64,000 nucleotides of DNA, taken from CALMAK01 sp964392265 (GTDB lineage: Bacteria > Patescibacteriota > Saccharimonadia > Saccharimonadales > Saccharimonadaceae). The stretch lies in the NCBI GenBank assembly GCA_964392265.1, contig CAYMOS010000003.1, positions 141,611 to 205,610 on the forward strand, given 5' to 3'. Under the pieces are notes generated by a model. That model was not told the DNA's origin, searched no databases, and was given only the letters and a program-made list of their open reading frames with translations. This document shows, one piece after another, positions 26,101 through 34,133 of the stretch; positions within the stretch are counted from its first letter, which is position 1; every line of letters begins with the position of its first letter. The position numbers and the translations under genes were made by a program.

Positions 26101-27014
26101 AAATCCGGAGGAATAACTGGCAGAACCGTGAGCGTCAGGCTACTTGGCTTAATGCCAGCAGCTTGCATGCCCTCAAGTACCTTGAGGCGCTTGAGCAGCT
26201 TCTTCTCGCGCTGACCCTTGGCGCTTTCGACCTCTTCAGTCAGCTCAGCAATAAGAGTTGGCAAGTCGATTTCGTCGAGGAGTGCCTTGAGTGCCGTACC
26301 ACCCATACCAACGCTGATGAGTTCTTCATACTCTTCAGGAAGATTACGGTAATCGACTTCGTTGATCAATGCACCCTTCACAAGGCTATCGAGTTGCGCT
26401 TTTTTGACGTTGAATTCGTCATTGAGCTCTTCGACTTCACGAGATTGCTGTTCGGCCAAAGCTTTCACATCAGCACCCTCAGCTTCAGCCTCTTTTTCGT
26501 AGCGCAATTTGATTGCGACACGACCAGCCTCAGTTTGCGCCTCAAGATCAGTAAGATACTGGTCACGAGTTGCCTCGTCAACATTCAAAATGACATAGGT
26601 TGCAAAGTAGGCAATGCGTTCAAGGTTGCGAACGGTAATACCGAGGAGCAAGCTCATTGCACTTGGCGTACCACGCATAAACCAGATATGTGCGACTGGT
26701 GCTGCCAATGAGATGTGACCCATGCGTTCACGACGAACGATTGATTTTGTCACCAATTCGCCATTCTTATCGATGGCTGCCTCGCGGCTACGAACACCTT
26801 TTAGTTTATTATCGTGCGGATTGATATCCTTGACTGGACCGAAAATTCGTTCGCAGAACAAACCGTCACGTTCTGGTTTTTGCGTACGATAGTTAATCGT
26901 CTCAGGCTTGGTAACCTCACCGTGGCTCCACTTGAGGATATCCTCTGGGCTCGCCACGGCTAGGCGTACTGCATCGAAATCAGCGATGCTGTTACTGACA
27001 ACAACTCGTGACAT
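23199..27014 (-). CDS. rpoC: RNA polymerase beta-prime subunit without zinc-site cysteines
   Basis: Beta-prime (1271 aa) forms half the RNAP active-site cleft. The catalytic loop reads NADYDGDQMAVHLP (about residue 515), with Tyr in place of the usual Phe. The trigger-loop helix region (QSVGEPGTQLTLRTFH) is intact. Both canonical zinc sites are gone: where E. coli has ECLCG and CEKC, residues 62-90 read INPHDNKLKG...DKNGELV. Near residues 835-920, DEAGDDEG and LSTKNLRGIPRKSYGID replace the CG and C-x6-C-x2-C ligands. I see only two Cys in the whole protein. It follows rpoB by one base. Confidence 0.98.
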   Translation of the reverse strand: MSRVVVSNSIADFDAVRLAVASPEDILKWSHGEVTKPETINYRTQKPERDGLFCERIFGPVKDINPHDNKLKGVRSREAAIDKNGELVTKSIVRRERMGHISLAAPVAHIWFMRGTPSAMSLLLGITVRNLERIAYFATYVILNVDEATRDQYLTDLEAQTEAGRVAIKLRYEKEAEAEGADVKALAEQQSREVEELNDEFNVKKAQLDSLVKGALINEVDYRNLPEEYEELISVGMGGTALKALLDEIDLPTLIAELTEEVESAKGQREKKLLKRLKVLEGMQAAGIKPSSLTLTVLPVIPPDLRPMVQLTGGRFATSDLNDLYRRVINRNNRLKKLIDLNAPEVIRRNEMRMLQEAVDALVDNSAARGGRAVNATGGRRRLKSISDMLKGKQGRFRQNLLGKRVDYSGRSVIVVGPKLKINQCGLPKQMALELFKPFVISWLIRNEHAHNIRSATRLIESGDALVWDALDAVIEGKYVLLNRAPSLHRLSIQAFQPKLVEGKAIQLHPLVANGFNADYDGDQMAVHLPLSDDAQREARELMSATNNLLKPADGAPVLNIGQDVVLGNYYLTYEKPAAQTAEVKAYSSVYEAEMAYDAGVIQLQTPIRVQAKGKIRETTLGRVFFNEILPADFAYDNNVQTKKQLKKVLAGIFNRYGAEETAKTADRMKGLAFRFATVAAVSTGKEDYLHFAEISEFIAEGDAKTTLISEQYDQGLITEEERYNLTVGAWRNVDNQVTTFLQNQLKQMDTSISVMVNSGARGDISNVKLASAMIGIQVDATNREIELPIRSSFKKGLSSLEAFVATRGARKGLIDTALKTADSGYLTRRLVDVSQDVFTVEDEAGDDEGYAIYRAESAETMIDFGNRLFGRYAAEDVAGHVAKDQLITREVADAIEADSSIESVKIQSVLSTKNLRGIPRKSYGIDMATGQLVDNAQPVGVIAAQSVGEPGTQLTLRTFHNSGVAGGDITQGLPRVEELFEARQPKGQAYITEVAGSVDVWEDGKKYVVQVTPVAGHVERIPLEGRTASVKAGSTVKVGDVLATAEGEAKPLVAPFDGVVEIAEDTVVLAANASAPVRYEIPGTAQLTVKPNDIVEAGDRLTIGSLNLHDLMRLKGTEATQRYIINEVLRIYAAQGQDVADKHLEIIVRQMFSRVQVEDPGDSAFVTGDIVSKAAVVEANAELAAEGKELVQYTQLLLGITKVSIWSDSWLSAASFQDTTRVLINAATSGRADRLHGLKENVIIGRKIPVGTGAVSEVEEIDEDIVSEDI

Positions 27015-27015
27015 A

Positions 27016-30000
27016 TTACGCCTCCTCCTTAATTTCTTCTACTTCATCAATATCTTGAATACTCATACCGTCTTCGATATCACCAAATTCATCAGCTTCA
27101 TCGAGAACTGTTTCGACGTCATCGTCATCATCACTCACAATCGTTGCAGGAACGGTCTTATCGGCAGGACCGGCTTCGGCAATGACTTCTTCGGCATCAA
27201 TCACTGCATCTTCAGACTCGTCCAGTAGGTCAACGCGAAGGCCAAGACCTTGCAGTTCCTTAACGAGAACGTTGAATGATTCTGGTAGTTTTGGACCAAC
27301 AATCTGTTCATCCTTGATGATCGATTCGTAGGCTTTGGCGCGTCCGTAGACATCGTCAGACTTGATCGTCAGCATTTCCTGAAGCGTTGCAGCGGCGCCG
27401 TATGCTTCAAGTGCCCACACCTCCATCTCACCAAAGCGCTGACCACCGTTTTGCGCCTTACCACCAAGTGGCTGCTGGGTAACCATGGTGTATGGACCGG
27501 TCGAACGAGCGTGGATCTTATCTGACACCATGTGGTGCAGTTTGATGATGTGCATGACACCAACGGTCGTGCGCTCTTCAAATGGTTCACCGGTGCGACC
27601 ATCAAATAGTTGTGATTTACCATCACGGGCAAACCCAGCTTTTTCTAGCTCATCACTAATCTTTTCGTCTGGCACACCGTTAAATGGTGGCGTTGCAACC
27701 TTGTAGCCAAGGGCACGTGCCGCCATACCAAGGTGGGTTTCAAACAGCTGGCCAATATTCATACGTGAAGGCACACCGAGAGGGTTCAAGACCACATCAA
27801 CTGGTGTTCCGTCTTCCATGAATGGCATGTCTTCGACTGGCAGAATGCGGGCAACTACACCCTTGTTACCGTGACGACCAGCTAACTTGTCACCGACGCT
27901 GATCTTGCGCAGTTGGGCGACAAAGATCTGGATCTGCATCAGCACACCAGCCTTCAGCTCGTGACCATTTTCGCGACTAAAGATCTTGACGCCGACGACC
28001 TTGCCACCACCAGCGTTGTTCATGCGCTGCGACGTATCGCGAACGTCCTTGGCCTTTTCACCGAAGATAGCGCGAAGCAGTCGCTCTTCTGAAGAAAGCT
28101 CCTGCTCACCCTTTGGTGTAATCTTACCAACCAGGACATCACCAGCCTTGACCTCTGATCCCAACTGAACGATACCGTTCTCGTCAAGGTGGCGCAACGA
28201 TTCTTCAGATACGTTTGGAATATCACGAGTAACAATCTCTGGACCAAGCTTGGTCTCGCGGACCTCGACAGTGTAATCCTTGATGTTAATGCTGGTGAGG
28301 CCATCTTCTTTGACCAGGCGGTCAGAAAGAACGATAGCGTCGTCCATGTTGTATCCACCCCATGGCATGAAGGCAACGGTCAAATCGCGACCAAGAGCTA
28401 ATTCACCATCAGCAATTGACGCACCTTCGATCAGGATATCACCCTTCTTTACCTTGTCGCCACGAGTGACGCGGGTTTTTTGGTTGATCGAACGATCATC
28501 GTTGCTCTTGGCAAAGTGGATCAGTTCATAGGTCTTTACCCCGTCCTTATACTTCACTTCGACAACATCACCGTCAGCACGGATCACTTCACCGTCGGCG
28601 CTGGCAACCACTAATTGGCTACTGTTACGAGCGATGTGGCCTTCGATACCAGTACCAACCGTTGGTGCTTCTGGCGTCAACAGCGGAACCGCTTGCTTCT
28701 GCATGTTTGAACCGGTCAATGATCGGTCAATACGGTTCTTTTCAATGAATGGAACCAATGACGCGGTTGAACCAAGGATCTGCTTGTGTGCAGCGTCCAT
28801 CAAGGTGACCTCGCTGGCGTCCACTTGCTCTGGCAAAAGACCGTTACGAGCAGAAACGCGCTCGTCCTTGAAGGTGCCGTCCTCGCTTAGCTCAGCACCG
28901 GCATCGGCGATCACTTCGTTCAGTTCCTGTGAAGCGTCAAGATAGACAACTTCGTCAGTTACCTTACCGTCCTTGACAACCAAGTATGGCGTCTCGACGA
29001 AACCGTATTCGTTGACACGGGCATAGGCAGCAAGATTGAGTACGAGGCCGATGTTGGCGCCTTCTGGTGTTTCCACCGAGCAAAGGCGACCGTAATGCGT
29101 TGGGTGGGCGTCACGAACATCAAATCCGGCGCGTTCGCGTGACAAACCACCAGGACCCATCGATGACAAGCGGCGTTTGTGTGACAATTCTGAGAGTGGG
29201 TTGACTTCATCGAGGAGCTGAGACAACTGTGAGCTGGCAAAGAACTCACGAACAGCGGCAACGACCGGGCGGGCGTTGATTAGCTGACCAGGAGTCACGG
29301 TCTCAAGATCACTCATGCTCATACGGTCCATGGCATTGCGCTGCATACGGAGCATACCAACGCGGAACTGACGAGCGACCAGCTCACCAACAAGCTTCAT
29401 GCGGCGATTCGACAACGCGTCGATGTCATCAGCAGGTTCTTGCGTGTTATTCAAACGAATAATCTCACGGATAATCGCTAACAGGTCAGATAGCTGGAAT
29501 ACACGATTTTCAGTCGTGTTTGCTACCTCAAGACCAAGACGTTGGTTCAATTTGTAGCGACCAACACGGCTGTAATCAAAGCGTTTGAAATCAAAGAACA
29601 TGCGCTCGATCATCTGACGAGCGTTATCAACCGTTGCAAGGTCACCTGGGCGAAGACGACGATAGGTCTCGATCAAGGCTTCGTTTGAACCACGAGTGGT
29701 GTCTTTTTCGAGAGTTGCCTCAATGTATTTAACGTCACCAGTATCAACGTCAGCAAATAGCGATTTGATTTCACTGGTCTTGCTGTATCCAAGAGCGCGT
29801 AGCAATGTCGTCACTGGCAACTTGCGGCGACGATCAATCTTGACGTAAATCGCACCGTTTGAAGCGGTCTCGAACTCTAGCCAGGCACCACGGCCAGGAA
29901 TCAATTTGGCACCGTAGTAGTTGCGTCCAGCAGCCGTATCAGCCGTAAAGAACACACCAGCACTACGAATCAGCTGGCTCACAACGACGCGTTCGGTACC

Positions 30001-30381
30001 GTTGACAATAAAGGTACCTCGTTCAGTCATCCATGGATAGTCGCCAAGGTAAATTTCCTGCTCTTTGACTTCACCCGTTACCTTGTTGGTGAGTTCGACA
30101 CTCGCATGAAGCGGCGCATCAAAGGTAATATTGTTTTCTTTTGCTTCCTTCTCGCTAATCTTCGGGTCCTGGAACGCGTACTGCTTGAAACGCAGTTCGA
30201 GTTTTTGACCGGTATAGTCCTCGATTGGGTTGATTTCCGCAAAGATCTCACCAAGACCAGTCTCGACGAATTCTCGCCAACTGTTTTCTTGGTGCTCGAT
30301 CAAGTTTGGTAGCTCAAGTGCGGTGTCATCACTAGTGAAAAACACACGACTTGAAACTACAGAAGGCTTTGATTTTGCCAT
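27016..30381 (-). CDS. rpoB: RNA polymerase beta subunit
   Basis: Beta (about 1121 aa from the ATG at 30381, which has GAGGAG upstream) is the other large catalytic subunit. The rifampicin-region sequence SSQLSQLLDEVNPLSELSHK keeps the wild-type Asp, His and Ser positions. GDKLAGRHGNKGVVARI and the C-terminal MEVWALEAYGAAATLQEMLT are canonical. The C-terminus carries an acidic extension of about 70 residues (DDDDDVETVLDEADEF). It is transcribed first, with rpoC one base downstream. Confidence 0.98.
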   Translation of the reverse strand: MAKSKPSVVSSRVFFTSDDTALELPNLIEHQENSWREFVETGLGEIFAEINPIEDYTGQKLELRFKQYAFQDPKISEKEAKENNITFDAPLHASVELTNKVTGEVKEQEIYLGDYPWMTERGTFIVNGTERVVVSQLIRSAGVFFTADTAAGRNYYGAKLIPGRGAWLEFETASNGAIYVKIDRRRKLPVTTLLRALGYSKTSEIKSLFADVDTGDVKYIEATLEKDTTRGSNEALIETYRRLRPGDLATVDNARQMIERMFFDFKRFDYSRVGRYKLNQRLGLEVANTTENRVFQLSDLLAIIREIIRLNNTQEPADDIDALSNRRMKLVGELVARQFRVGMLRMQRNAMDRMSMSDLETVTPGQLINARPVVAAVREFFASSQLSQLLDEVNPLSELSHKRRLSSMGPGGLSRERAGFDVRDAHPTHYGRLCSVETPEGANIGLVLNLAAYARVNEYGFVETPYLVVKDGKVTDEVVYLDASQELNEVIADAGAELSEDGTFKDERVSARNGLLPEQVDASEVTLMDAAHKQILGSTASLVPFIEKNRIDRSLTGSNMQKQAVPLLTPEAPTVGTGIEGHIARNSSQLVVASADGEVIRADGDVVEVKYKDGVKTYELIHFAKSNDDRSINQKTRVTRGDKVKKGDILIEGASIADGELALGRDLTVAFMPWGGYNMDDAIVLSDRLVKEDGLTSINIKDYTVEVRETKLGPEIVTRDIPNVSEESLRHLDENGIVQLGSEVKAGDVLVGKITPKGEQELSSEERLLRAIFGEKAKDVRDTSQRMNNAGGGKVVGVKIFSRENGHELKAGVLMQIQIFVAQLRKISVGDKLAGRHGNKGVVARILPVEDMPFMEDGTPVDVVLNPLGVPSRMNIGQLFETHLGMAARALGYKVATPPFNGVPDEKISDELEKAGFARDGKSQLFDGRTGEPFEERTTVGVMHIIKLHHMVSDKIHARSTGPYTMVTQQPLGGKAQNGGQRFGEMEVWALEAYGAAATLQEMLTIKSDDVYGRAKAYESIIKDEQIVGPKLPESFNVLVKELQGLGLRVDLLDESEDAVIDAEEVIAEAGPADKTVPATIVSDDDDDVETVLDEADEFGDIEDGMSIQDIDEVEEIKEEA

Positions 30382-30516
30382 CGTTACTCCTCGCATCAGA
30401 TTGTATTATTTAGTGTTGAATCGGCCCGGAAGATCCTAACCTGGGGTCGCTCTCAGTCTGATGCCATACAGAACCGAAAGCATAATAAACCACAGGTACA
30501 CTACTTCTTGATACGT

Positions 30517-30545
30517 ACTATACAGGAAATACGCCAAATCATCAA
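30517..30545 (-). promoter_or_regulatory. rpoB-rpoC promoter
   Basis: TTGATG, 17-bp spacer, TATAGT on the minus strand. It gives a leader of about 130 nt. It lies back-to-back with the promoter of the 51-aa gene. Confidence 0.68.
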
Positions 30546-30573
30546 GCACATCCAATGACGAAATCGGCCATGA

Positions 30574-30602
30574 TTGTCACGGACGCGCCTCTGTAGTATC
30601 AT
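30574..30602 (+). promoter_or_regulatory. promoter of the 51-aa basic protein gene
   Basis: TTGTCA, 17-bp spacer, TATCAT, 42 bp upstream of the ATG. Confidence 0.65.
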
Positions 30603-30643
30603 TGTCACTTGTCCAACCCCGATGAAGAAGGAGGACCTCCGCT

Positions 30644-30799
30644 ATGGCGCGAGGAAGTGCCAATTCTGGCAGTAAGAACCAGAAAGGTCGTAGCCGTTTC
30701 ACCCATCACAAGGGTGCGCACGGCCGCAACAGAGGGCAGCAACAGAACGCCCGTGCGACGGGCAGGACAACCAAAGGAGGTGGCAAGAAGGGGTCGTAG
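30644..30799 (+). CDS. 51-aa very basic low-complexity protein
   Basis: The frame encodes MARGSANSGSKNQKGRSRFT, then HHKGAHGRNRGQQQNARATG and a Gly/Lys end. It is about one-third Lys, Arg and His, so it probably binds nucleic acid or the ribosome; that is inference. The case for a real gene is strong: a good promoter, an AGAAGGAGG ribosome site 12 nt before the ATG, and a perfect 13-bp hairpin after the stop. It is GC-rich compared with rpoB next door. It does not match ribosomal protein bTHX or another small family that I know. Confidence 0.7.
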   Translation: MARGSANSGSKNQKGRSRFTHHKGAHGRNRGQQQNARATGRTTKGGGKKGS

Positions 30800-30829
30800 G
30801 ACGACCTCCCCCTGACTATCACCACCATG

Positions 30830-30860
30830 TGGTCCCGGGTGCGTCTTGCACCCGGGACCA
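30830..30860 (+). terminator. hairpin after 51-aa gene
   Basis: Perfect 13-bp stem TGGTCCCGGGTGC / GCACCCGGGACCA with a 5-nt loop. No U-run follows. Confidence 0.65.
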
Positions 30861-30906
30861 CACCGACACTTTACTGACTATTATTTTCATTCCATATAAA
30901 AACAGC

Positions 30907-30953
30907 CCCCGGGCATGTGGCTTCGCCATGACGGCGGCAACACATGCCCGAGG
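30907..30953. repeat. second GC-rich inverted repeat
   Basis: CCCCGGGCATGTG / CACATGCCCGAGGG arms with one bulge and a smaller hairpin (GGCTTCGCC) in the loop. It lies between two GC-rich genes. Its role is unclear; it could terminate either gene. Confidence 0.5.
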
Positions 30954-31028
30954 GATCCGACGGCGGGATAGGAGAAGAAGGGCCAGGTTCATAGGTCGGA
31001 ACTCTCTGAGTCAGACCTATTTACAACG

Positions 31029-31319
31029 CTAACGTCGCTGGTTGATGCGATACGCGATCATCAGATACGCCATGCAGGCGTACAGGGTAATCGCGCTGAT
31101 GACCCAGCCAGACGCCCACAGATCACCGTAGCTCCGGGTCATCCGGCCCACCACCAGCAAGATGGGCGTCATGATGATGGTCGACGCCAGCACCGCTGTC
31201 ATCGGAATGACCATCAACACCGTCACCGCAAATAGGCTCCATTTGAAGCCCTTCACGAATCGCTTGTCGCGCCGCTCTTTGGCAGCCTTCTCTCCGTTGA
31301 TATCCATCGGAGTACTCAT
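31029..31319 (-). CDS. small GC-rich membrane protein
   Basis: This 96-residue protein has a charged N-terminus (NGEKAAKERRDKRFVKG), then two or three membrane helices (about residues 26-50 and 66-90). I recognise no family. The expression signals are unusually strong: TTGCAA-17-TATAAT upstream and GGAGGTGAT, nearly a full anti-16S match, before the ATG. Higher GC than clpP beside it suggests transfer. Confidence 0.68.
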   Translation of the reverse strand: MSTPMDINGEKAAKERRDKRFVKGFKWSLFAVTVLMVIPMTAVLASTIIMTPILLVVGRMTRSYGDLWASGWVISAITLYACMAYLMIAYRINQRR

Positions 31320-31360
31320 CTTACATCACCTCCAGTGTATCGACGGATGAGTATAATTAT

Positions 31361-31389
31361 ATTATAGCAGATTTAACTAATTTTTGCAA
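31361..31389 (-). promoter_or_regulatory. promoter of the 96-aa membrane protein gene
   Basis: TTGCAA, 17-bp spacer, TATAAT on the minus strand, starting 5 bp before the clpP stop. Confidence 0.78.
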
Positions 31390-31394
31390 TATGC

Positions 31395-32000
31395 TTATGG
31401 TTTCTTGGTAATGACCTCATCGACGAGACCATAGGCCACGGCTTCTTCGGCGCTCATCCAGAAGTCACGATCAGTATCTTTCTCAATCTTACTGACCTTT
31501 TGGCCAGTGTGTTTGGCAAGAATCTCATTAAGTCGCTGTTTGAGGAATAAGCCCTCTTTCAATGAAATCTCTTGATCAGCGATCGTACTCTTGCCTGGCA
31601 TACTGCTACTTGGTTGGTGCATCATAATACGACTATTAGGCAAGACGAAGCGCTTGCCCTTTGTGCCCGCCGCCAGTAGTACAGCACCAAAACTTGCCTG
31701 GATACCAATACCAATCGTCTGCACGTCCGGAGCAATAAACTGGATTGTGTCATAGATCGCCAAACCGTCATAGACACTACCGCCAGGGCTATTGATGTAC
31801 AGCTTGATATCTTTCTTTGGGTCTTCGTAGGCCAAATGTAACAGTTGCGCCACAACGATGTTTGCCGTGTGCTCATTCACGTCCTCTCCCAAAAAAATGA
31901 TGCGCTCACTTAAGAGGCGACTATAGATATCAAAGGCACGCTCGCCATCATGTGACTTCTCAATAACAGTAGGAACAAGATAGTTTGACGGTTTGTTCAT
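31395..32000 (-). CDS. clpP: ATP-dependent Clp protease proteolytic subunit
   Basis: ClpP forms the protease barrel used by Clp ATPases. The start at 32000 (MNKPSNYLVPTVIEK) gives 201 residues. The catalytic triad is present: Ser in QASFGAVLLAAG, His in MMHQPSSS and Asp in DTDRDFWMSAEEA. SFG replaces the usual SMG beside the nucleophile. The mRNA is predicted to be leaderless, with TATACT ending 6 nt before the ATG, and the promoter lies in a CIRCE repeat, so HrcA control is likely. Confidence 0.96.
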   Translation of the reverse strand: MNKPSNYLVPTVIEKSHDGERAFDIYSRLLSERIIFLGEDVNEHTANIVVAQLLHLAYEDPKKDIKLYINSPGGSVYDGLAIYDTIQFIAPDVQTIGIGIQASFGAVLLAAGTKGKRFVLPNSRIMMHQPSSSMPGKSTIADQEISLKEGLFLKQRLNEILAKHTGQKVSKIEKDTDRDFWMSAEEAVAYGLVDEVITKKP

Positions 32001-32006
32001 ACAACT

Positions 32007-32047
32007 AGTATAGCGCGTATTTAGCACTCACGTCAATAGAGTGCTAG
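32007..32047 (-). promoter_or_regulatory. CIRCE operator with leaderless clpP promoter
   Basis: TTAGCACTC (32021-32029), 9 bp, GAGTGCTAG (32039-32047) matches the CIRCE consensus with one change. On the minus strand TTGACG lies inside the CIRCE spacer, and TATACT (32007-32012) follows 18 bp later. Bound HrcA would cover the -35 box. Confidence 0.88.
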
Positions 32048-32052
32048 TTCAT

Positions 32053-32733
32053 CTATTTTATCTCAATGGAACGGGCCACATCATCGATTAAGGTGACTGT
32101 TTCAGTGTCGGGAGTGGTACCGGCCGGCACTGCATAGGCCCAGTGCATCTCAATCAATCTATTGCCTTTGCGAAATACATAATTTTGATAATACCAATCG
32201 GATTCTCCCCCGTCGATATTGCCAGGATCAGCCTTTACTGACCATGCTGATCGGGTGCCCTCAGTGCCGTTATTTAACACAAACGTCTCAATCTTACCGC
32301 TGTCTTCACGTGGCATAGCGACGACCGAAATCGAGAACCTACTTTCGGAAGGCATTCCTTCGACTGTCTCGACCTTTGGACGCTCGGCAGCGTTGTAGGT
32401 TGGCACCGCCCCTTCACCCGTCATTGGCGTCACAAGCGATGAAGGCGAATCTTGCAGACGATAAACCGTCCACCCGTTTGGTATCTTAACGCCGATTGAC
32501 CCATCGGCCGTACTGACCCAATCACCTTGATATGCTTTCTTTACCGGCTTGTTGTTTGTCTCGTCGGGCGTTTCTGGTTGAAGCGTCTCCGTCTGCCGCG
32601 GAGCTTGATTCTGCTGGTCAAGTTGGCGCCACAATACAAAGCCGAGTCCACCGATGAGGATAATAACGATAACGACAGCAGCAATCGTCAGCGCTTCGCC
32701 TCGTTGATACTGTGGTTCTCTCTGTGTAATCAT
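32053..32733 (-). CDS. membrane-anchored extracytoplasmic protein
   Basis: The start at 32733 (MITQREPQYQRGEALT) gives 226 residues: a short cytoplasmic part, one helix (about 17-36), a Gln/Glu/Pro-rich linker, then a beta-rich domain beginning WVSTADGSIGVKIPNGWTVY (about 73). The domain resembles PsbP/lipoprotein-type folds in style only. A TATGAT box 7 nt upstream suggests a leaderless mRNA. It is downstream of tig, beyond a terminator. Function unknown. Confidence 0.65.
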   Translation of the reverse strand: MITQREPQYQRGEALTIAAVVIVIILIGGLGFVLWRQLDQQNQAPRQTETLQPETPDETNNKPVKKAYQGDWVSTADGSIGVKIPNGWTVYRLQDSPSSLVTPMTGEGAVPTYNAAERPKVETVEGMPSESRFSISVVAMPREDSGKIETFVLNNGTEGTRSAWSVKADPGNIDGGESDWYYQNYVFRKGNRLIEMHWAYAVPAGTTPDTETVTLIDDVARSIEIK

Positions 32734-32760
32734 TACCACTATCATACCACGTCAGACGAA

Positions 32761-32790
32761 AAAATATCGCCAGATATGGCGATATTTTTG
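32761..32790. terminator. tig terminator
   Basis: AAATATCGCCA / TGGCGATATTT stem with a 4-nt loop and T-run, 19 bp after the tig stop. Confidence 0.9.
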
Positions 32791-32805
32791 ATCGGCGAGG
32801 TTACG

Positions 32806-34092
32806 CTATTTTTTGTTCAGTTCAACTAATTTTTCGACTGTCTTTTCAGTTAACAGACGATTGGCAATATCACGCTGGACCTCTGGCTGATCAAACTGTG
32901 CCAACGCCTCTTTGTTGTTCGCGTACTGTTGTTTATACAGATTAATATGGTCCTCAAGCTCCTTGGTTGAGGCATCAATCTTCAATACCTTGTTGAGCTC
33001 GGCTAGGACCAACCCTGCCTTGACGCGGTGCTCTGCTGCTGGACGAACCTGATCTTTGATCCAGGCATCCTTATCGGCAAACCCTTGTGTCTCTAGGTAG
33101 CTCTCCATCTGTAGCCCCTGGTAGGCAAGATTTTGCGTGAAATCTTGCTCAATTGAACGTTGCTGGTCAGCCACGAGCACCTCAGGTGCTGGTACTGTGC
33201 TCTTTTCCACCAGTTCTTTGACCAGATCATCCTTTAATTTCTCGCTGGCTTCACGCTCGCGCTGCTCGGTCATTTGCGCTAAAACGTCTTCGCGCATTTC
33301 CTTGACTGAGGTAAACGGTCCGCATTTGGCAGCAAATTCGTCATCCACCTTAGGTAAAGCACGCTCGTTAACCGTCTTGAGCGTCACCGTAAAGACCACT
33401 TTGGCGCCCTTGAGATCCTTAGCGTGATAGTCCTTTGGAAATTCAAGATCAAGATCAAACGTTTCACCCGCCTTGTGGCCCACAACCCCTTCTTCAAACC
33501 CAGGAATAAACTGACCCGAGCCCAATTGAAGACTAAAATCGGTTGCCGTCCCGCCATCAAAGGCAACGCCATCTTTCTTGCCAACAAAATCGATCACAAC
33601 GTCATCGCCAGTTTTAGCAGCGCGCTTGACTTCTTTCTTCTCAGCGAAATTCTCGCGCATGCGAGTAACCAGGTCATCGATATCTTTGTCAGTTGGCTTT
33701 TCAACCTTTAGCTTGGCCTTTAACTTCTTGTAGTCGCCTAGTTTGACCGCAGGAACAATCTCCACCTCAGCCGTAAATTCTAGTTCACTACCAGGAACGT
33801 ATTTCTTTACCTCAACCTCTGGGCGATCCAGTGGCCGTAACTTCTCGGCAGTAAACGCATCGGCAACTGCCTTTGACAGAGCGTCTTCGAGGGTTTGTTG
33901 ACCGACCAATTGTGGATCGGCGTGTTTTGCTACAACGCTGGCAGGGACTTTACCCTTACGAAAGCCAGGAACCTTGATGTCTTTGGCAAGCTTCGTCAGG
34001 GCAACCAGTTCAGCGGCCTTTAGTTCGTCGGGCGTAACATTGATCGTCAGCACAACTTTGGTGTCAGATAGGTGTTTTACGGATGTCTTCAT
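32806..34092 (-). CDS. tig: trigger factor
   Basis: Trigger factor (428 aa) is the ribosome-bound chaperone and peptidyl-prolyl isomerase. The ribosome-binding loop GFRKGKVPASVV (about residues 42-53) is present, then the FKBP-type domain (GDDVVIDFVGKKDGVAFDGG, FIPGFEEGVVGHKAGE, about 160-240) and a long helical C-terminal domain. The ribosomal docking partners L23 and L29 are also in the window. A TACAAT box 9 nt before the ATG suggests a near-leaderless start. Confidence 0.96.
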   Translation of the reverse strand: MKTSVKHLSDTKVVLTINVTPDELKAAELVALTKLAKDIKVPGFRKGKVPASVVAKHADPQLVGQQTLEDALSKAVADAFTAEKLRPLDRPEVEVKKYVPGSELEFTAEVEIVPAVKLGDYKKLKAKLKVEKPTDKDIDDLVTRMRENFAEKKEVKRAAKTGDDVVIDFVGKKDGVAFDGGTATDFSLQLGSGQFIPGFEEGVVGHKAGETFDLDLEFPKDYHAKDLKGAKVVFTVTLKTVNERALPKVDDEFAAKCGPFTSVKEMREDVLAQMTEQREREASEKLKDDLVKELVEKSTVPAPEVLVADQQRSIEQDFTQNLAYQGLQMESYLETQGFADKDAWIKDQVRPAAEHRVKAGLVLAELNKVLKIDASTKELEDHINLYKQQYANNKEALAQFDQPEVQRDIANRLLTEKTVEKLVELNKK

Positions 34093-34133
34093 ACTCGGAC
34101 TATTGTACCAGATAGTAAAGTATATTGAGAACC

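Noticed and set aside
30609..30815. Plus-strand 68-aa frame overlapping the 51-aa gene
   Set aside because: The shorter frame at 30644 has the ribosome site at the right distance and the 3' hairpin after its stop.
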